From the NCBI GenBank assembly GCA_947568835.1, contig OX387609.1:7579660-7643659 (forward strand): 64,000 nucleotides of DNA. The letters are read 5' to 3'. This document shows positions 25,306-35,584 of this stretch, piece by piece. A program made the position numbers and the translations under genes. Under the pieces are notes generated by a model, which did not search any database, was not told the origin of the DNA, and was given only the letters and a program-made list of their open reading frames with translations. Each line of letters starts with the position of its first letter. The stretch's first letter is position 1. The DNA is from Protonemura montana. Lineage: Eukaryota; Arthropoda; Insecta; Plecoptera; Nemouridae.

Positions 25306-26374
25306 GGTTATACCTTCAAAGGTTATAATACTTACAAATAATAATGATGCAAAGGTATATACTAAATAGTGATCATAATAAAAAAAAAAAAAAAAAACTT
25401 CTACATGCAAAGAAATTTCGTTCTACTCAAACCCTCATCAGTGTTTCGTAATTTAAAAAATACACATTTTACGAAGTTAATGATAGCCGCATTATTTTGA
25501 AATAAGAAACCCAGTGAAAAATGGGGATAAAAAAAGCAATAATTTTGCAACTGATGTTTACTAGAGTCTGTCATATAAAAATATCGCTAGTCTATCTATA
25601 GTGTGCTACAAGCCAGCAAAAGAAACGTTAATATTAGTTCTGGGCTAAAGAACAGTCGAAATTAAAACCGATTTGTGGGCTCAAAGTCACTCAGATTATT
25701 TCCGTCCGAGTGTGCGGACCATGAAACCGTTCCACGTTCGACATTGGAAACGAAAAAACTGCACCACGAAACATAAATAAACCATGCGTATGCCCGTGGA
25801 ATCGACACAAACGCCCTATTAAAGATTTTTTGGCAAATCTCCTAACATTGTGTAGGTATCTTAAAGGACATCGTTCAAAGGACACTCAACGTTCTTCAGC
25901 TGATTTGCATTCAAAATTCACGACAACCTTTAAAAATGAAATAAAACGCCCGAATTTAAAAATGATTCTCAAGGCTGGTAGATTAACACATGCTTGTGTA
26001 TTTTGTGCGTGTGTGCGTGTGTATTGTTTGGGAGATTATTTCGCACGACTGCTGGCTGATGAGTTCGGCAAGACAATGACCACGACATGACCTATTTTGT
26101 TTCTGAAATTCCGTGGGTTTTGACAATAGGTACATGCATGTCTTGTCTGAACACTTTGCATCTCTTTGGCTAAAGTGGTCGTCAATCCATGGGATATTTA
26201 TTCAAGTTCTCGGTTCTTTAAAATGCTACCTAGTTACTTATAGTTCAAGAAAAATACTCTTTTGTAACATACTTTAGAGAATAACGTCATTTAACCTTTT
26301 TTTTAACTTGTTTTATTTAAAAAAAACTGACAAAAATCTACATAATAGAGTTTATGCTTAGTGCTGATACATTT

Positions 26375-26500
26375 AAGAATGAAGTTGTTCTTGCCATAGT
26401 AACAACACCTGAAAATCTGGAAATACCGTATGTAACTGGCTGATCACCTTTTAATCTCCGGGGTTACTTAGAGTTACTTTTCTGGATCCGGACCCCTGTA
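26375..26500 (-). repeat. Dispersed element D, copy 4
   Basis: TTGCCATAGTAACAACACCT, GAAAATCTGGAAATACCGTA and TGTAACTGGCTGATCAC, with 'ggatccggacccc' at 26485-26497. Confidence 0.5.
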
Positions 26501-26684
26501 AAAATGGGATAGAAGAAATGAAACGGATACCATTGCGACTTGTAGCAAACAATCTTAGTTTGAATTCCCAATTGTTTTATTTGTATAAGCTACATTATTG
26601 AAATTTTCACATCAAATTGAAAACATTGGTCTGCTTTATCTTATAACAAACGAAAAATAAATTATATTTATGGCATTAGACTCA

Positions 26685-26775
26685 TGTCTACTGTATCTAA
26701 CCGTAGAACTAGTTTGACAAAAACTTTTTAAACTGGATTTTAAATGCTAAGTGAAGAACAACTAAATTCTATAAC
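26685..26775 (+). mobile_element. MITE family A, copy 3 (left end only)
   Basis: GACTCATGTCTACTGTATCT, AACCGTAGAACTAGTTTGAC and GGATTTTAAATGCTAAGTGA, ending at ACAACTAAATT. The remainder is lost. Confidence 0.6.
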
Positions 26776-26896
26776 AAAAAATAACCAATTCTATAATCAT
26801 CTAAACAGGAAGATACAGATCTGATAAAGATCTATCAATCTAAACACATCTAATTGCAATCAATACAAATGTGCATTAACACCTCATTAGATTCTC

Positions 26897-27229
26897 ATGA
26901 TCAAGATGACACCACTTCAATTATCTAGACACACTCAAAACGTCCCCCCTATTCATCAACCATACATTCCCCTCGCTCCTTCAACGACCTTGCCCCCATG
27001 CGAGATCATTAACCATTACGTTAAAACAATCGATAATTCGCCATTTAAGATCAAATATAGGCTAATCGAGTCGGAACAAGACGCTACCATTCGAGTAAAC
27101 TGCAACCAGATGACCTTGTGTCAATTCCTAAGACATTTGATGCAGGTCGCCGGGCAGACCAGGTCGTCGCTACAAAGTGTATGCCTATACGCCACCTTGG
27201 ACCCAATCGAAGCAAAAGGTTCGCACTAG
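26897..27229 (+). CDS. Unrecognised 110-codon ORF inside FAM43 intron (tentative)
   Basis: This is one of the longest non-repetitive frames in the window. It begins MIKMTPLQLSRHTQ, has a Pro-rich section (residues 17-35), then a mixed, protein-like section CEIINHYVKTIDNSPFKIKY and IRVNCNQMTLCQFLRHLMQV. The residue mix is less biased than the surrounding frames, which are AT-driven. It lies antisense to FAM43 within the intron. I do not recognise a family; the second half has a vague feel of mobile-element ORF1 proteins but no diagnostic zinc knuckle. It could be an element remnant, an exon of an unrelated gene or a chance frame. Confidence 0.2.
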   Translation: MIKMTPLQLSRHTQNVPPIHQPYIPLAPSTTLPPCEIINHYVKTIDNSPFKIKYRLIESEQDATIRVNCNQMTLCQFLRHLMQVAGQTRSSLQSVCLYATLDPIEAKGSH

Positions 27230-27469
27230 TTTTCACAAGTTGTAATACTTTACAGTGAAATGTCGTTGAAATTAGATGATAATATATTGTGTATTTAATT
27301 GTACGCTTTGCGCTACGCAGTGGAGGTGATTAATAATGAAAAATTTTTCCAGGCTGGACGTTTACATGGAGTTTTATGGTGGTCCTTGCGGATAAAAAAG
27401 CAAGGTAATGCATACAATGGGTGATCGTGAATATTTTAAACTGTTTAGCCTCTCTAACTTGTGTATACC

Positions 27470-27829
27470 ATATGGTTTGGCGTTTTGAATACACCGGGTT
27501 TTGTGAGATCGCCGAAGTTAAGCAACAATGCTCTGGGTCAGATATTGAGTGGGTGATCAGTTGAGGTTGTAGGGATGAAAGTCAGTACAGCAACTTTATT
27601 CGCCTTGCTTATCAACCTTTCGACAGCATGGATTTGTAGAGTAATCCTGTTGTTGAGTTGTACCGTCCTTCGGAAGGAATATAAAGCCGGTGGACCCCTT
27701 GAAGCTTTTCGACAGGAGTAGGCTACGTGCCGGCACAGGGTTCAGCTTATTTAGGTTCATCATCATCCTCATCTGGCCATAGGGCCAGATGTCAAAACAA
27801 TGCGTCTTTAAACACAATAATCAATCAAT
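27470..27829 (+). mobile_element. 5S rRNA-derived SINE, internally shortened (copy 3)
   Basis: Head GGTTTGGCGTTTTGAATACA through CCGAAGTTAAGCAACAATG. About 20 bp after 'gtgggtgatcag' are missing relative to copy 2. The body and tail (GGCTACGTGCCGGCAC, ATGCGTCTTTAAACACAATA, TCAATCAATTA) are present. No clear target duplication. Confidence 0.85.
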
Positions 27830-27834
27830 TACCC

Positions 27835-30230
27835 TAACTAATGCGAAATAAAATTCAACCACCGAGCGAACAATTCTAATATAATACAATTCTACTACTG
27901 ATATCCAATTTTCCTGTAACCAATTCTTTATGTAATCAGCTCCAGTTTCTCCTGTTTAATCGGAAAATTATCTTACAATACCTAGCTAATATATCGTGTA
28001 CAACGAGTGATTTCCTGTGCCTTCACGTACAAAAAAAGTGCTTAGCTCATCACATTAATGCCGAGTAAATTGACCGTGATTGTAATTGCACATTGTCGTT
28101 GGTTGTTTCTTTTATTCTTGAAGACGTTTCTGTGTCGTAATATCGTGACATAATAGCGTTTTTCCCTTGACATTGCCGTGTCAATTCTAAAGGAAAACTA
28201 AACGTAGAATTTTTATCTTAGTTATATCAGATAAGATTCTTGAAAGGTATTATATAGGTATACTTGATAGAGCAAAAGCGGAATGTCAATAAAACTGGCT
28301 TCCACATTTTACCGATTTTCTTTTTATAAATATTAAAAAAATAAATACAAGGCTATACGAGAAACTTTTTGCTAAATGTTTGGTTAAAAATATACTGTCC
28401 GCTAAAAACCATGGTGACAGCCACTCAGATTTTTATTTCAACCCCCCGGTTACTGATTTAACTGAAGATTGTAAAACGAATTCGATCTTCATTATTTATC
28501 GATTAGTTATGTGGCTATTTTAATTGATTTTTTCGATTCCTCAATCATTTTACTCAATCACTTAAAATTTCACGGACTAAGAATGAGTTAACTTTAAATA
28601 ATAAAAGTACAAAAGACAAGTCATCCTTATTTTACCAGTTTCCCACCATATTGCACGTTTTCCACCTGTTCTATCATGAATTAGCTATGGTTTTCGGAGC
28701 TACTGTGCCTAGCCGACCATCAAATTTTAGACATGTTATGCAATGGTTGTGTGCACAGCTTGATACCCCAGCCTTGGTCTGTCATGAAGGGACCTCAGCA
28801 TTGACATTGAAAACTGACAATGTGGATAATGACTTTTGATTGCTATATCATGGAAGGGGGGTTGAGTTGGATAATAATTTGTGATTACCTTTCATTGCAA
28901 GGGTATGTCGGCTATACTTGACGATAATCTAGCTTTAATAGGCATGATATGTACATGATAGTGGTTTTATATGGGAACGATTTTTATTATGAGGTTTAGT
29001 GGGATAGGATGGGAAAATGATAGGAATTGATTAGTTGAGCTCTAAAGCTTGGGATTAGGTGCGTAGATTGAAGGATTATCGTCTTTAAAGAAATTTAAAC
29101 GCAATTTTTTTCCCTGAAATTGCGATGACATTTTTTAGGGCTTCGCGAACGCAATTTGAACGGCGTTGTAGATGAGCGATTTTTTATTTTGTTCTTTGGA
29201 AATTGATTCTTTCTCGTGCTTCTTTCGGTACTTTTGATTCAGCAGTGGCACTTTTAAAATAGTACTGTTCAAATGTTGTCATCGAAACTAAATCTAAAAC
29301 TGCAACCCTAACGTTGCCACTGTTTTTTTTGACGATAGCTTTAGTGAAATTGTGCATAAATCTTGATTTAAAACTGACTCATCAAAGTGAAACGGATCTA
29401 CGTTTCATTATTTTGAATGTGACCTGCAAAATTAATTCATGTCGGTTCAACCGTTTGGTCGTAGATAGCGAAGAGAGACACCGTATAGTGAAAAAAAATA
29501 AAAAGTGGATTAAAAGTTCAAAAGTGGACATAAGTCTAAAAACCAAAAATTAATCCGTATATTTTTGTCTGGGAAGTCAATTAAGGCTTTTGCTTTACTC
29601 GCTATACGCTAGTCCAAAAAGCCACGTCACATGTTTTCAAGCGCAGATGAAACTCAAGTATTTCTGTCTGAGGAGAGAAATATCTTGAAAAGTAAATATT
29701 TGTTAAGTTCAATTAAAATTTTAATTTAATTCTTTGCTGTGTGGAACCAAAAGAATTTATTTGAATCCAATTTTTAAAAGCTTTGCAAATATGCGGCTTG
29801 AAAAAAAAATATTTCAGATATTCTTATTGATATTTTCTTATTGAACATTCCTCCACAGTGACGCACGGGAGTGATGCGTAAGCAAAGACAGATTTTTCTC
29901 AGGTAATTAAAGAAAAACAATTTTTTTAAAAGTCACATTGAATTGTTTCTAGAAGAGTCCTTGGCACTGACCCTTTAAGGAGTTGTCATAATCAACTTAT
30001 CGACATCACGGCTATTACTTATCTTTCTTATTAGCTGAGTTACAAATCACTTTTTAATTTCTTAATAACAACTCTGGCACGAGGCGACAACGAGTCTTTA
30101 CAGATATTTTTATAACAATCGTAAAAGAATAACTACTCTTCAAACGATAATAAATTTGTTTGTTTCATTTCTATAATTATACGAGAAACTTTGAGTTAGA
30201 TATTAATTTTTATCTGCTTTTTATTAAAGA
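27835..30230. other. Intronic stretch without recognised gene
   Basis: Short frames only (for example 28651-28839 and 29314-29553), not matched to any family. Nothing else seen. Confidence 0.55.
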
Positions 30231-30236
30231 GCCTTA

Positions 30237-30612
30237 AGTTTATAGGTATAGTTAGAGAGCCAGCGTTAATGTTAAACTTTCTGTTGAGCAAACGAGTCGG
30301 CAAAATGTGGTAAGGGTAAGTGCCGCCCGATGGCGCTTACGGGCAACCATAACACACCTCAACATTTCAATAATTACGACTTAATATATCTATAGATTGT
30401 ACATCAATCGTGGAGGCAAAACATAAATAAAGATTAATTGCACGTAAAACCATCTTAAAATGCGATGAATCTGTGAGAAATTACAAAATACAATTTATTA
30501 TCCCCCCAAATGACGGTGGCTCTATCTAGTAGCAAACGCCATTTCCGTCAGTACAGTAGTCATTTGGCAGCCATTTTTTGCGGAGTCACCCTAACATTAT
30601 CGCTATGGTAGT
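30237..30612 (-). mobile_element. MITE family B, copy 4
   Basis: Reverse orientation: GCCAGCGTTAATGTTAAACT, CCGATGGCGCTTACGGGCAA, GACGGTGGCTCTATCTAGTA and GTCATTTGGCAGCCATTTTT, ending CCTAACATTATCGCTATGGT. It faces copy 5 of the family about 480 bp away. Confidence 0.75.
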
Positions 30613-31089
30613 AGAACTATTAATAAGTCATATCTTTCTATCTAAAAAAAAAGATATGCATGTACATTAACTTCATGTAAATTATACAGGAAAATAACGC
30701 GACGGTCACCGATATGTCGGTGATAAACGATCGAGAAACAAGTCTCATGGTACATCCTAGCCAACGTCTTGCAAGATTATTGATCGATCTAAGATCCAGT
30801 ATTGCAATCAATTACGTTCACCTTATGAACTTGCACGAGTAGCAATTATATCCGATCATAACAAGTGTAATGAAACAGAAAGAAAAAAAGGAAAGTTACT
30901 TTAACAGCAACAATAACAAAGCTTCTTAGAGATGACACAGCACGGGATGTTCTATTGATCCCAATCAGATCTTATTGACTTTTCCTTGTGTAATTGCAAA
31001 GGAAAACAATTTTCCTTAGCTCGACCTTAAAGCATGCGGGGGTTTTCTTAAGAAAAATGCTCGTGGAAAATAAAAGTTTCAGTGAAACG

Positions 31090-31455
31090 TGATGCCGTGC
31101 TACCATAGCGCTAATTTTCAACTGTCTTTGCGAAAAGTGGCCACCAAATGACTAATTTACCGACAAAAATGAATGATTCTCGCCCTTAATTTGAGTCATT
31201 CTCGTCATTTCGTCATTTCTCGCAGACTACTCGCATTTGAGACTGGTTTACGCTAAATTATTCTTTATTAATGCTAACCTCGTCGATTGATAAGCATGCA
31301 TCGATATTTTGAGTCGAAACTATTAAAATGTAGATATTTGTTAAAATGGAAGGCTGCACGCGCCATCGGATGTCACTTACTATTACTACGTGTTACCATC
31401 TCGTTTTCTCAGCAGATAGTTAAAGTTTAACGCTGGCTCTTTGACTTTATAGAAA
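31090..31455 (+). mobile_element. MITE family B, copy 5
   Basis: Forward orientation: GTGCTACCATAGCGCTAATT, AAAGTGGCCACCAAATGACT, ATTTGAGACTGGTTTACGCT and CGCGCCATCGGATGTCACTT, ending AACGCTGGCTCTTTGAC. It forms an inverted pair with copy 4. Confidence 0.75.
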
Positions 31456-31539
31456 AACTTAATGGTACAACCACGTGCAACCTTACAGGCTTTTAATTTT
31501 ATAGAATTGTCACGAAAAACTCTCGTTAATTTGTTGTCA

Positions 31540-31575
31540 AAAATGTGCGTCGTTAAACACTGTTAATCAAATCGT
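31540..31575 (+). repeat. 5S-SINE tail relic
   Basis: Contains GTGCGTCGTTAAACACTGTT followed by AATCAAATCG, the terminal motif of the SINE family, with no body upstream. Similar isolated tail relics occur at 40627-40670 (reverse) and 53925-53958 (forward). Confidence 0.5.
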
Positions 31576-31697
31576 TACTTTCCATTTCACAGCTAATGTT
31601 TGCTTCGTCTAACATGACCCACTCACTGCCTGGTTGACACCTAGAAAATCTGCAAGCTATCTAAAGAAACGTCTTAAGAAAATATCATCTTCATTGA

Positions 31698-32197
31698 TGG
31701 CCGATTTCACCAGCACCGTTTAGAGGGGATTTTAATCGGCGCAGTTACTTGCTTTAAAACAGTGATATTTTAATAATTGCAAACCAAGAAACTCAGACAA
31801 CACACGAAGAACAAGAAAAAAAAAAGTTTTTAAAGATGTGTTTGCTTCGAAACGGAATATTTGGTGACATGGAAATACAAAACAAAATATCTATGACACT
31901 ACCTACTTTGACCTGCAAATGACAGATTAAAAGTTAACTCCCATCCTTTGAGGACAAAATATTTTCGGTGATAAGGGCAGAGAGAAAATAGTGACAGCTA
32001 CTTAATACAATCTCTTTTATGTGACAGGACAAAGCCTTTCTGAACTATCACCAAATTCAAATTAAAATGAATATATTTTCGCCGATATTCTACATATTTT
32101 CCTAAATTTAGCTAAGCGGCAAAAATCAATTATTCCCTTAACACTCTCTTAAGCACCGATTAAGCAATATTTAAACGGCGCTGATGAAATTGGTCCC
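31698..32197. mobile_element. Element F: ~500 bp MITE with ~43 bp inverted ends
   Basis: The left end reads GGCCGATTTCACCAGCACCG, TTTAGAGGGGATTTTAATCG, GCGC. The right end, complemented, reads GGACCAATTTCATCAGCGCC, GTTTAAATATTGCTTAATCG, GTGC. The interior is AT-rich and non-coding. The match is imperfect, so the element is old. A related end motif (CAATTTCACCAACGCCGTTT) occurs at 54506-54525. Confidence 0.55.
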
Positions 32198-32513
32198 GAG
32201 TGGCGTTAAGATTTGTTTATATCTACAGTAGATGATATTGGTACCTAATGATGTTACAGGATGATTTCAAAACGGGTTGATTTATCGCTGTTCAAAAGAC
32301 ACTCGACACGACTATTCCCGTCGCGAGATTAGTCTCGTCTCCACTTTAATGATCATCTATTTATTGTTCATGCACCAATAAGTAGCTATCATCGACTATA
32401 AGCCATTACTTGGACCCATTACACCCTTATCCATCAAAACTAATGGAGCACGTCGAAACATCTCCCAAGCTAGGATTCAAACCCGGCACATATAATAGGG
32501 AAGGGTCGCCAAT

Positions 32514-32738
32514 GCGTGGAGGAATCCTGTTGTTAAAGTTGTACCGTCCTTTGAAAGAGACGGTCAAAGGTCCTCTTGGTGCTCTACGACAGGAGTGGGC
32601 TACGTGTCGGCGACGGGTTACCTTTCCTCTCTTTTAGGTAGGTTGTGTTAATCGTAATTTTCGTCCTCACCTGCTCATTCACCGAGCAGTGCCACAAGGC
32701 CCGTTGTCAAAACAGTGCGTCGTTAATTACAACAAATT
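32514..32738 (+). mobile_element. 5S-SINE body and tail, 5'-truncated (copy 4)
   Basis: Begins at GTGGAGGAATCCTGTTGTT and continues through CGACAGGAGTGGGCTACGTG to AAAACAGTGCGTCGTTAAT. The 5S head is missing. A tRNA-like B-box motif (GGATTCAAACCCGGC) lies just upstream at 32472-32486. Confidence 0.8.
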
Positions 32739-33009
32739 ATTTAAAATTGATTATGTGTACGGCTTCGGGGGTAAAATTATGCAAATCTATGCAGAAAGAA
32801 TTTACTAATGGGTTACGTTTGGGTTTAATAGTGTTACGGTGAAGAGTTTAGAAAGAGCAATGGCCGTTTTAAAACTATTTCCTAAAATGGCTACCCCCTG
32901 AAGATCCAAATTATGGAAGAAATATACCAATATTTTATGGCGTGGTTGTAAAAATTCTGGAGCCAGAGCCACAAGGCAGAGCTTAAGATTAACTTCAAAG
33001 AATAAAGAA

Positions 33010-33135
33010 TAAATATGATCAGCCAATCACAGAAGCTCACATTTTCAGGGGTTGAAACCATGGGGATAAGAAATTTACCCCCAAATCTATAAAACTTAAG
33101 TTTAAACTCAGCTTTGTAGATCCGGCCACTGGAAT
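33010..33135 (+). repeat. Dispersed element D, copy 5
   Basis: TGATCAGCCAATCACAGAAG, TTCAGGGGTTGAAACCATGG, TTTACCCCCAAATCTATAAA and CAGCTTTGTAGATCCGGCCA. Confidence 0.55.
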
Positions 33136-33331
33136 TCTCTTTTCATTCAACAATATTTTTGAATTTGGTAAAATTTCCCAAAAACGTACTATCGAGACTT
33201 TTAATTAGCTCACTCTAAGTCAGTAAACAAACTAATTTCCTATTACAGTGAGCTCTTCTTGAACCAAATTAGACCTAACATAAAGAATTTAACTAAACTA
33301 AGTCGTGTTATCCATTAGCCTATCACTGAAA

Positions 33332-33708
33332 AATCAACCGAACGGTTTGGCGTGTTGGTAACACCGGTTCTCGTGAGATTGAGCTTGGACAGTTATTGAA
33401 TGGATGACCATCATACACAAGACCATTTCTGCTCGGGAGAGAGGTTGAAGGAACCGAAGGTAGTACAACTTGATTCGCCTTGCTTATCAACCTCTCGACA
33501 GCATGGATTTGTGGTGGAATCCTGTTGTTCAAGTTTTCCCACTGCTCTTCGACAGAATTAGGCTACGTGCCAGCACCAGGTTTCCTTTCTTCCCCTATAG
33601 GCTATGTTAGGTTCATCCTCATCATCATCCTTTCATTGGTCCACGCCATTAGTCGTATGTCTCAGGGCACGTTGTCAAAACAGTCCGTCAAGAAACTCCA
33701 CAAAAAAA
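33332..33708 (+). mobile_element. 5S rRNA-derived SINE abutting the FAM43 splice donor (copy 5)
   Basis: Head starts CAACCGAACGGTTTGGCGTG; the box A part is deleted (GAGATTGAGCTTGGACAG), while the body and tail remain. It is flanked by direct repeats ATCACTGAAA (33322-33331 and 33709-33718). The right duplication ends 24 bp from the first base of the FAM43 intron (33742). It is antisense to FAM43. Confidence 0.88.
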
Positions 33709-33742
33709 ATCACTGAAACAAACATAACAAAACCAAACGTAC

Positions 33743-33959
33743 CTTTAGCCCAGCCGGTAAGCACATTGCCAAGATAGGCGCACTTGTACGTAGGATCATA
33801 CTCGGTGATGGTCACCGTTCGTCGCCTCCACAGTTTTCCCAGCGACACTTTCAGACTCTTGATCGTCCTCTCCGTGAAATCCTTGCTGGGTGGACCGCCA
33901 TAGAGCGGCGACGGAGGCCTCGCTATGCACTGCTGCGGTTCGGAAGTGGCGAAACTCAT
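33743..33959 (-). CDS. FAM43: FAM43A/B-like protein, coding exon 1 with start codon
   Basis: First coding exon, 72 codons plus one base. It starts at ATG 33959 (MSFATSEPQQC..) and ends ..LTGWAK plus G at 33743, followed by a good donor GTACGT (33742-33737). Residues 18-51 are a basic linker (KSLKVSLGKLWRRR). Residues 52-72 open the PTB/PID-like domain with ITEYDPTYKCAYLGN, matching the 'DPTY..YLGN' start of FAM43 proteins. The phase-1 junction (AAA G | GT GAG) yields WAKGEGC, continuous with exon 2. Start choice: this is the first ATG of the long frame. A short upstream ORF ends just before it. No further in-frame extension was recognised, though a 5' non-coding exon is likely. A SINE lies 24 bp into the intron beyond the donor. 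Confidence 0.93.
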
Positions 33960-33963
33960 CTCT

Positions 33964-33981
33964 TCAGGCGCCGGGGCACAT
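33964..33981 (-). promoter_or_regulatory. Upstream ORF (5 codons) in FAM43 5' leader
   Basis: Reading the minus strand, ATG TGC CCC GGC GCC TGA ends 4 nt before the FAM43 start codon. If this stretch is part of the mature 5' UTR, it could reduce or condition initiation at the main ATG. This depends on an unmapped transcription start; the coordinates and codons are read directly. Confidence 0.5.
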
Positions 33982-34972
33982 AGTGGTAATGGTGACGATT
34001 TACAACGAACTCAACTCACGGTTTATAGCGGTTTTACAGTGGTTTTTGTCGCAATGACATAATTAACAGTACTTGTTTTCAATGTTTTATACTCTAAAAC
34101 ACATGTTTTTTTTTTTTTTAGAGTTTCGCTAATCAAGCTTATGTCGCCAAACTCTCGTAACTTACGTTTAAAAACACTTTTAACACAAGTTTAGTTCGTT
34201 TTTTTTCGGTTTGTTAATATCGCGCACACTGAATAAATGGAGAGATAGTTGTTTTAGTTCTCTCTTATTCTATACGGATTTCGTTAGCGCTGTCTGCTCG
34301 TTTCATAGACAATGGTCGGTGCCGCTTTGATTACGAACTGCTCGTGGTGCAAAGCGTAAATGTTTTATCAGTTTAATCATTAAAACGTGGGAGCTGCGAG
34401 CTTCCGCTATGTGATATGGTTAAATATTTCCGTTCGTTAGCCGCGCTCCAATAAACGTTTCTGCGTTCTCTTCTTTATTATATATGTACGCGAGATGCCT
34501 TCTCATTCGTGTATAAATAACGATGTAAAATTTGAGCTAAAACGTGTTCATCATTAAAAAAACTGTCGTTGAAAAGGAAAGATCTTGGTAAGGTTGCCGT
34601 ATCTTTGCTCGGTACGGATGTGGTGCGATTCTGTTATTGTATATTCGATAAACCAAGACTTTGGCGAAGGAAGCGGTTTTTACGCCATATCCGTTTGGCA
34701 CTTTCTTTCTCGTGTGTCTAGTTTCCGTTGAAAAAATAAAATAAACTCGCGAAATTGAATCGCAGAATCGAAACGCAAACGAAATTGATTGAAAAAGAAC
34801 GGTTCCGATCGTCGTAGTGTTGATTGAATCGATCTTGGTGGCTGACTGGACGGTGTGCACTGGCAATTTTCTCACGTGAATCTGCGAGGCTGATTGGTTG
34901 TACACGTCACGGTTCTGATCTCGGGGTCAACTGGGAATAATTGATAGCAATTTTAATGGCGGTAGGCGAAGT

Positions 34973-34992
34973 CGCGCGCGCGCGCACACACA
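34973..34992. repeat. (CG)n(CA)n alternating tract
   Basis: About 20 bp of alternating CG then CA dinucleotides, 1 kb upstream of the FAM43 start codon. Such tracts can adopt Z-DNA; here the observation is only the sequence and its position. Confidence 0.8.
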
Positions 34993-35584
34993 AGATCGGT
35001 GTCCTTTGACTTGGTGTTGTTGCGGCAGGTTGATGAAGATTTCTGTGAGAGAAACAAAGAAAAAAAAGGTTAGTTGATTGAGTGAATAAAGTGGTCGATT
35101 TTTCTGGGTGGAAATAATTTTTGTTTGGTTTTTCACACGTTTTTTTGGCGGTCGGAAATTTGTATGCCTCTTTAAGAATTCTCTGGTTGAGAGAGAAGGC
35201 ATATTTTGAGAATTATCCAAGAAGCGTTTTGTCATAATTTTTTGAAAAAAAAAAGTAGGTATTGTTTCAAATTTTAGTGAGAAACTCGGTGCTTTAAGTG
35301 CTTTATTTCCTTACTGCCCGTGGTAATGAGATCTTTTCCTGTACCTACCAATAGGGAAATAGATATTAAAAATAAAACTTACACCACTTAAATTTTAAAT
35401 AAAGGCTTTCTTTTTCCTTCACTGTTCCTTAAGTTCCTCAGTGTCTACATTTTTTTCTGCTTCTTTATTTTACATATCAATAAAATTCCTTCAATTTGTT
35501 TTCATATGGGGGGTCCTGCCACCCATGCCATCCTGGACAGCATACGCGCAGTGACAGTTCATAGCGTGACAGTGGTACACGCGA

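Larger units (their letters stand above)
640..33742 (-). other. FAM43: 33.1 kb FAM43 intron splitting the PTB domain
   Basis: The intron runs from donor GTACGT (33742) to acceptor TTCCAG (640) in transcript direction. It interrupts the PTB domain coding sequence in phase 1. It is packed with SINE, MITE and minisatellite copies listed separately, and I found no convincing internal host exon on either strand. The acceptor is immediately followed by GTGAGG, so the exon junction itself looks like a donor site. Vertebrate FAM43A, as I recall it, is intronless, so this architecture is lineage-specific. Confidence 0.88.
33960..35060 (-). promoter_or_regulatory. FAM43 5' flank / probable 5' UTR and promoter region
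   Basis: The first kilobase upstream of the FAM43 start codon has no repeat I can assign and more CpG than the intron. A TATA-like TATATAAT lies on the minus strand at 34484-34477, with no convincing initiator about 30 nt downstream. An alternating purine-pyrimidine tract (CG then CA repeats) lies at 34973-34992. Minus-strand open frames here, such as 34537-34905, look like chance frames. Exact start and boundaries cannot be read from sequence alone. Confidence 0.35.

Noticed and set aside
34477-34484. TATA box for FAM43
   Set aside because: TATATAAT is present on the minus strand, but no initiator-like sequence was found at the right spacing; kept only as a note.
34537-34905. 122-codon minus-strand ORF upstream of FAM43
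   Set aside because: No recognisable domain, composition typical of untranslated AT-rich sequence, and it lies where the 5' UTR or promoter is expected.
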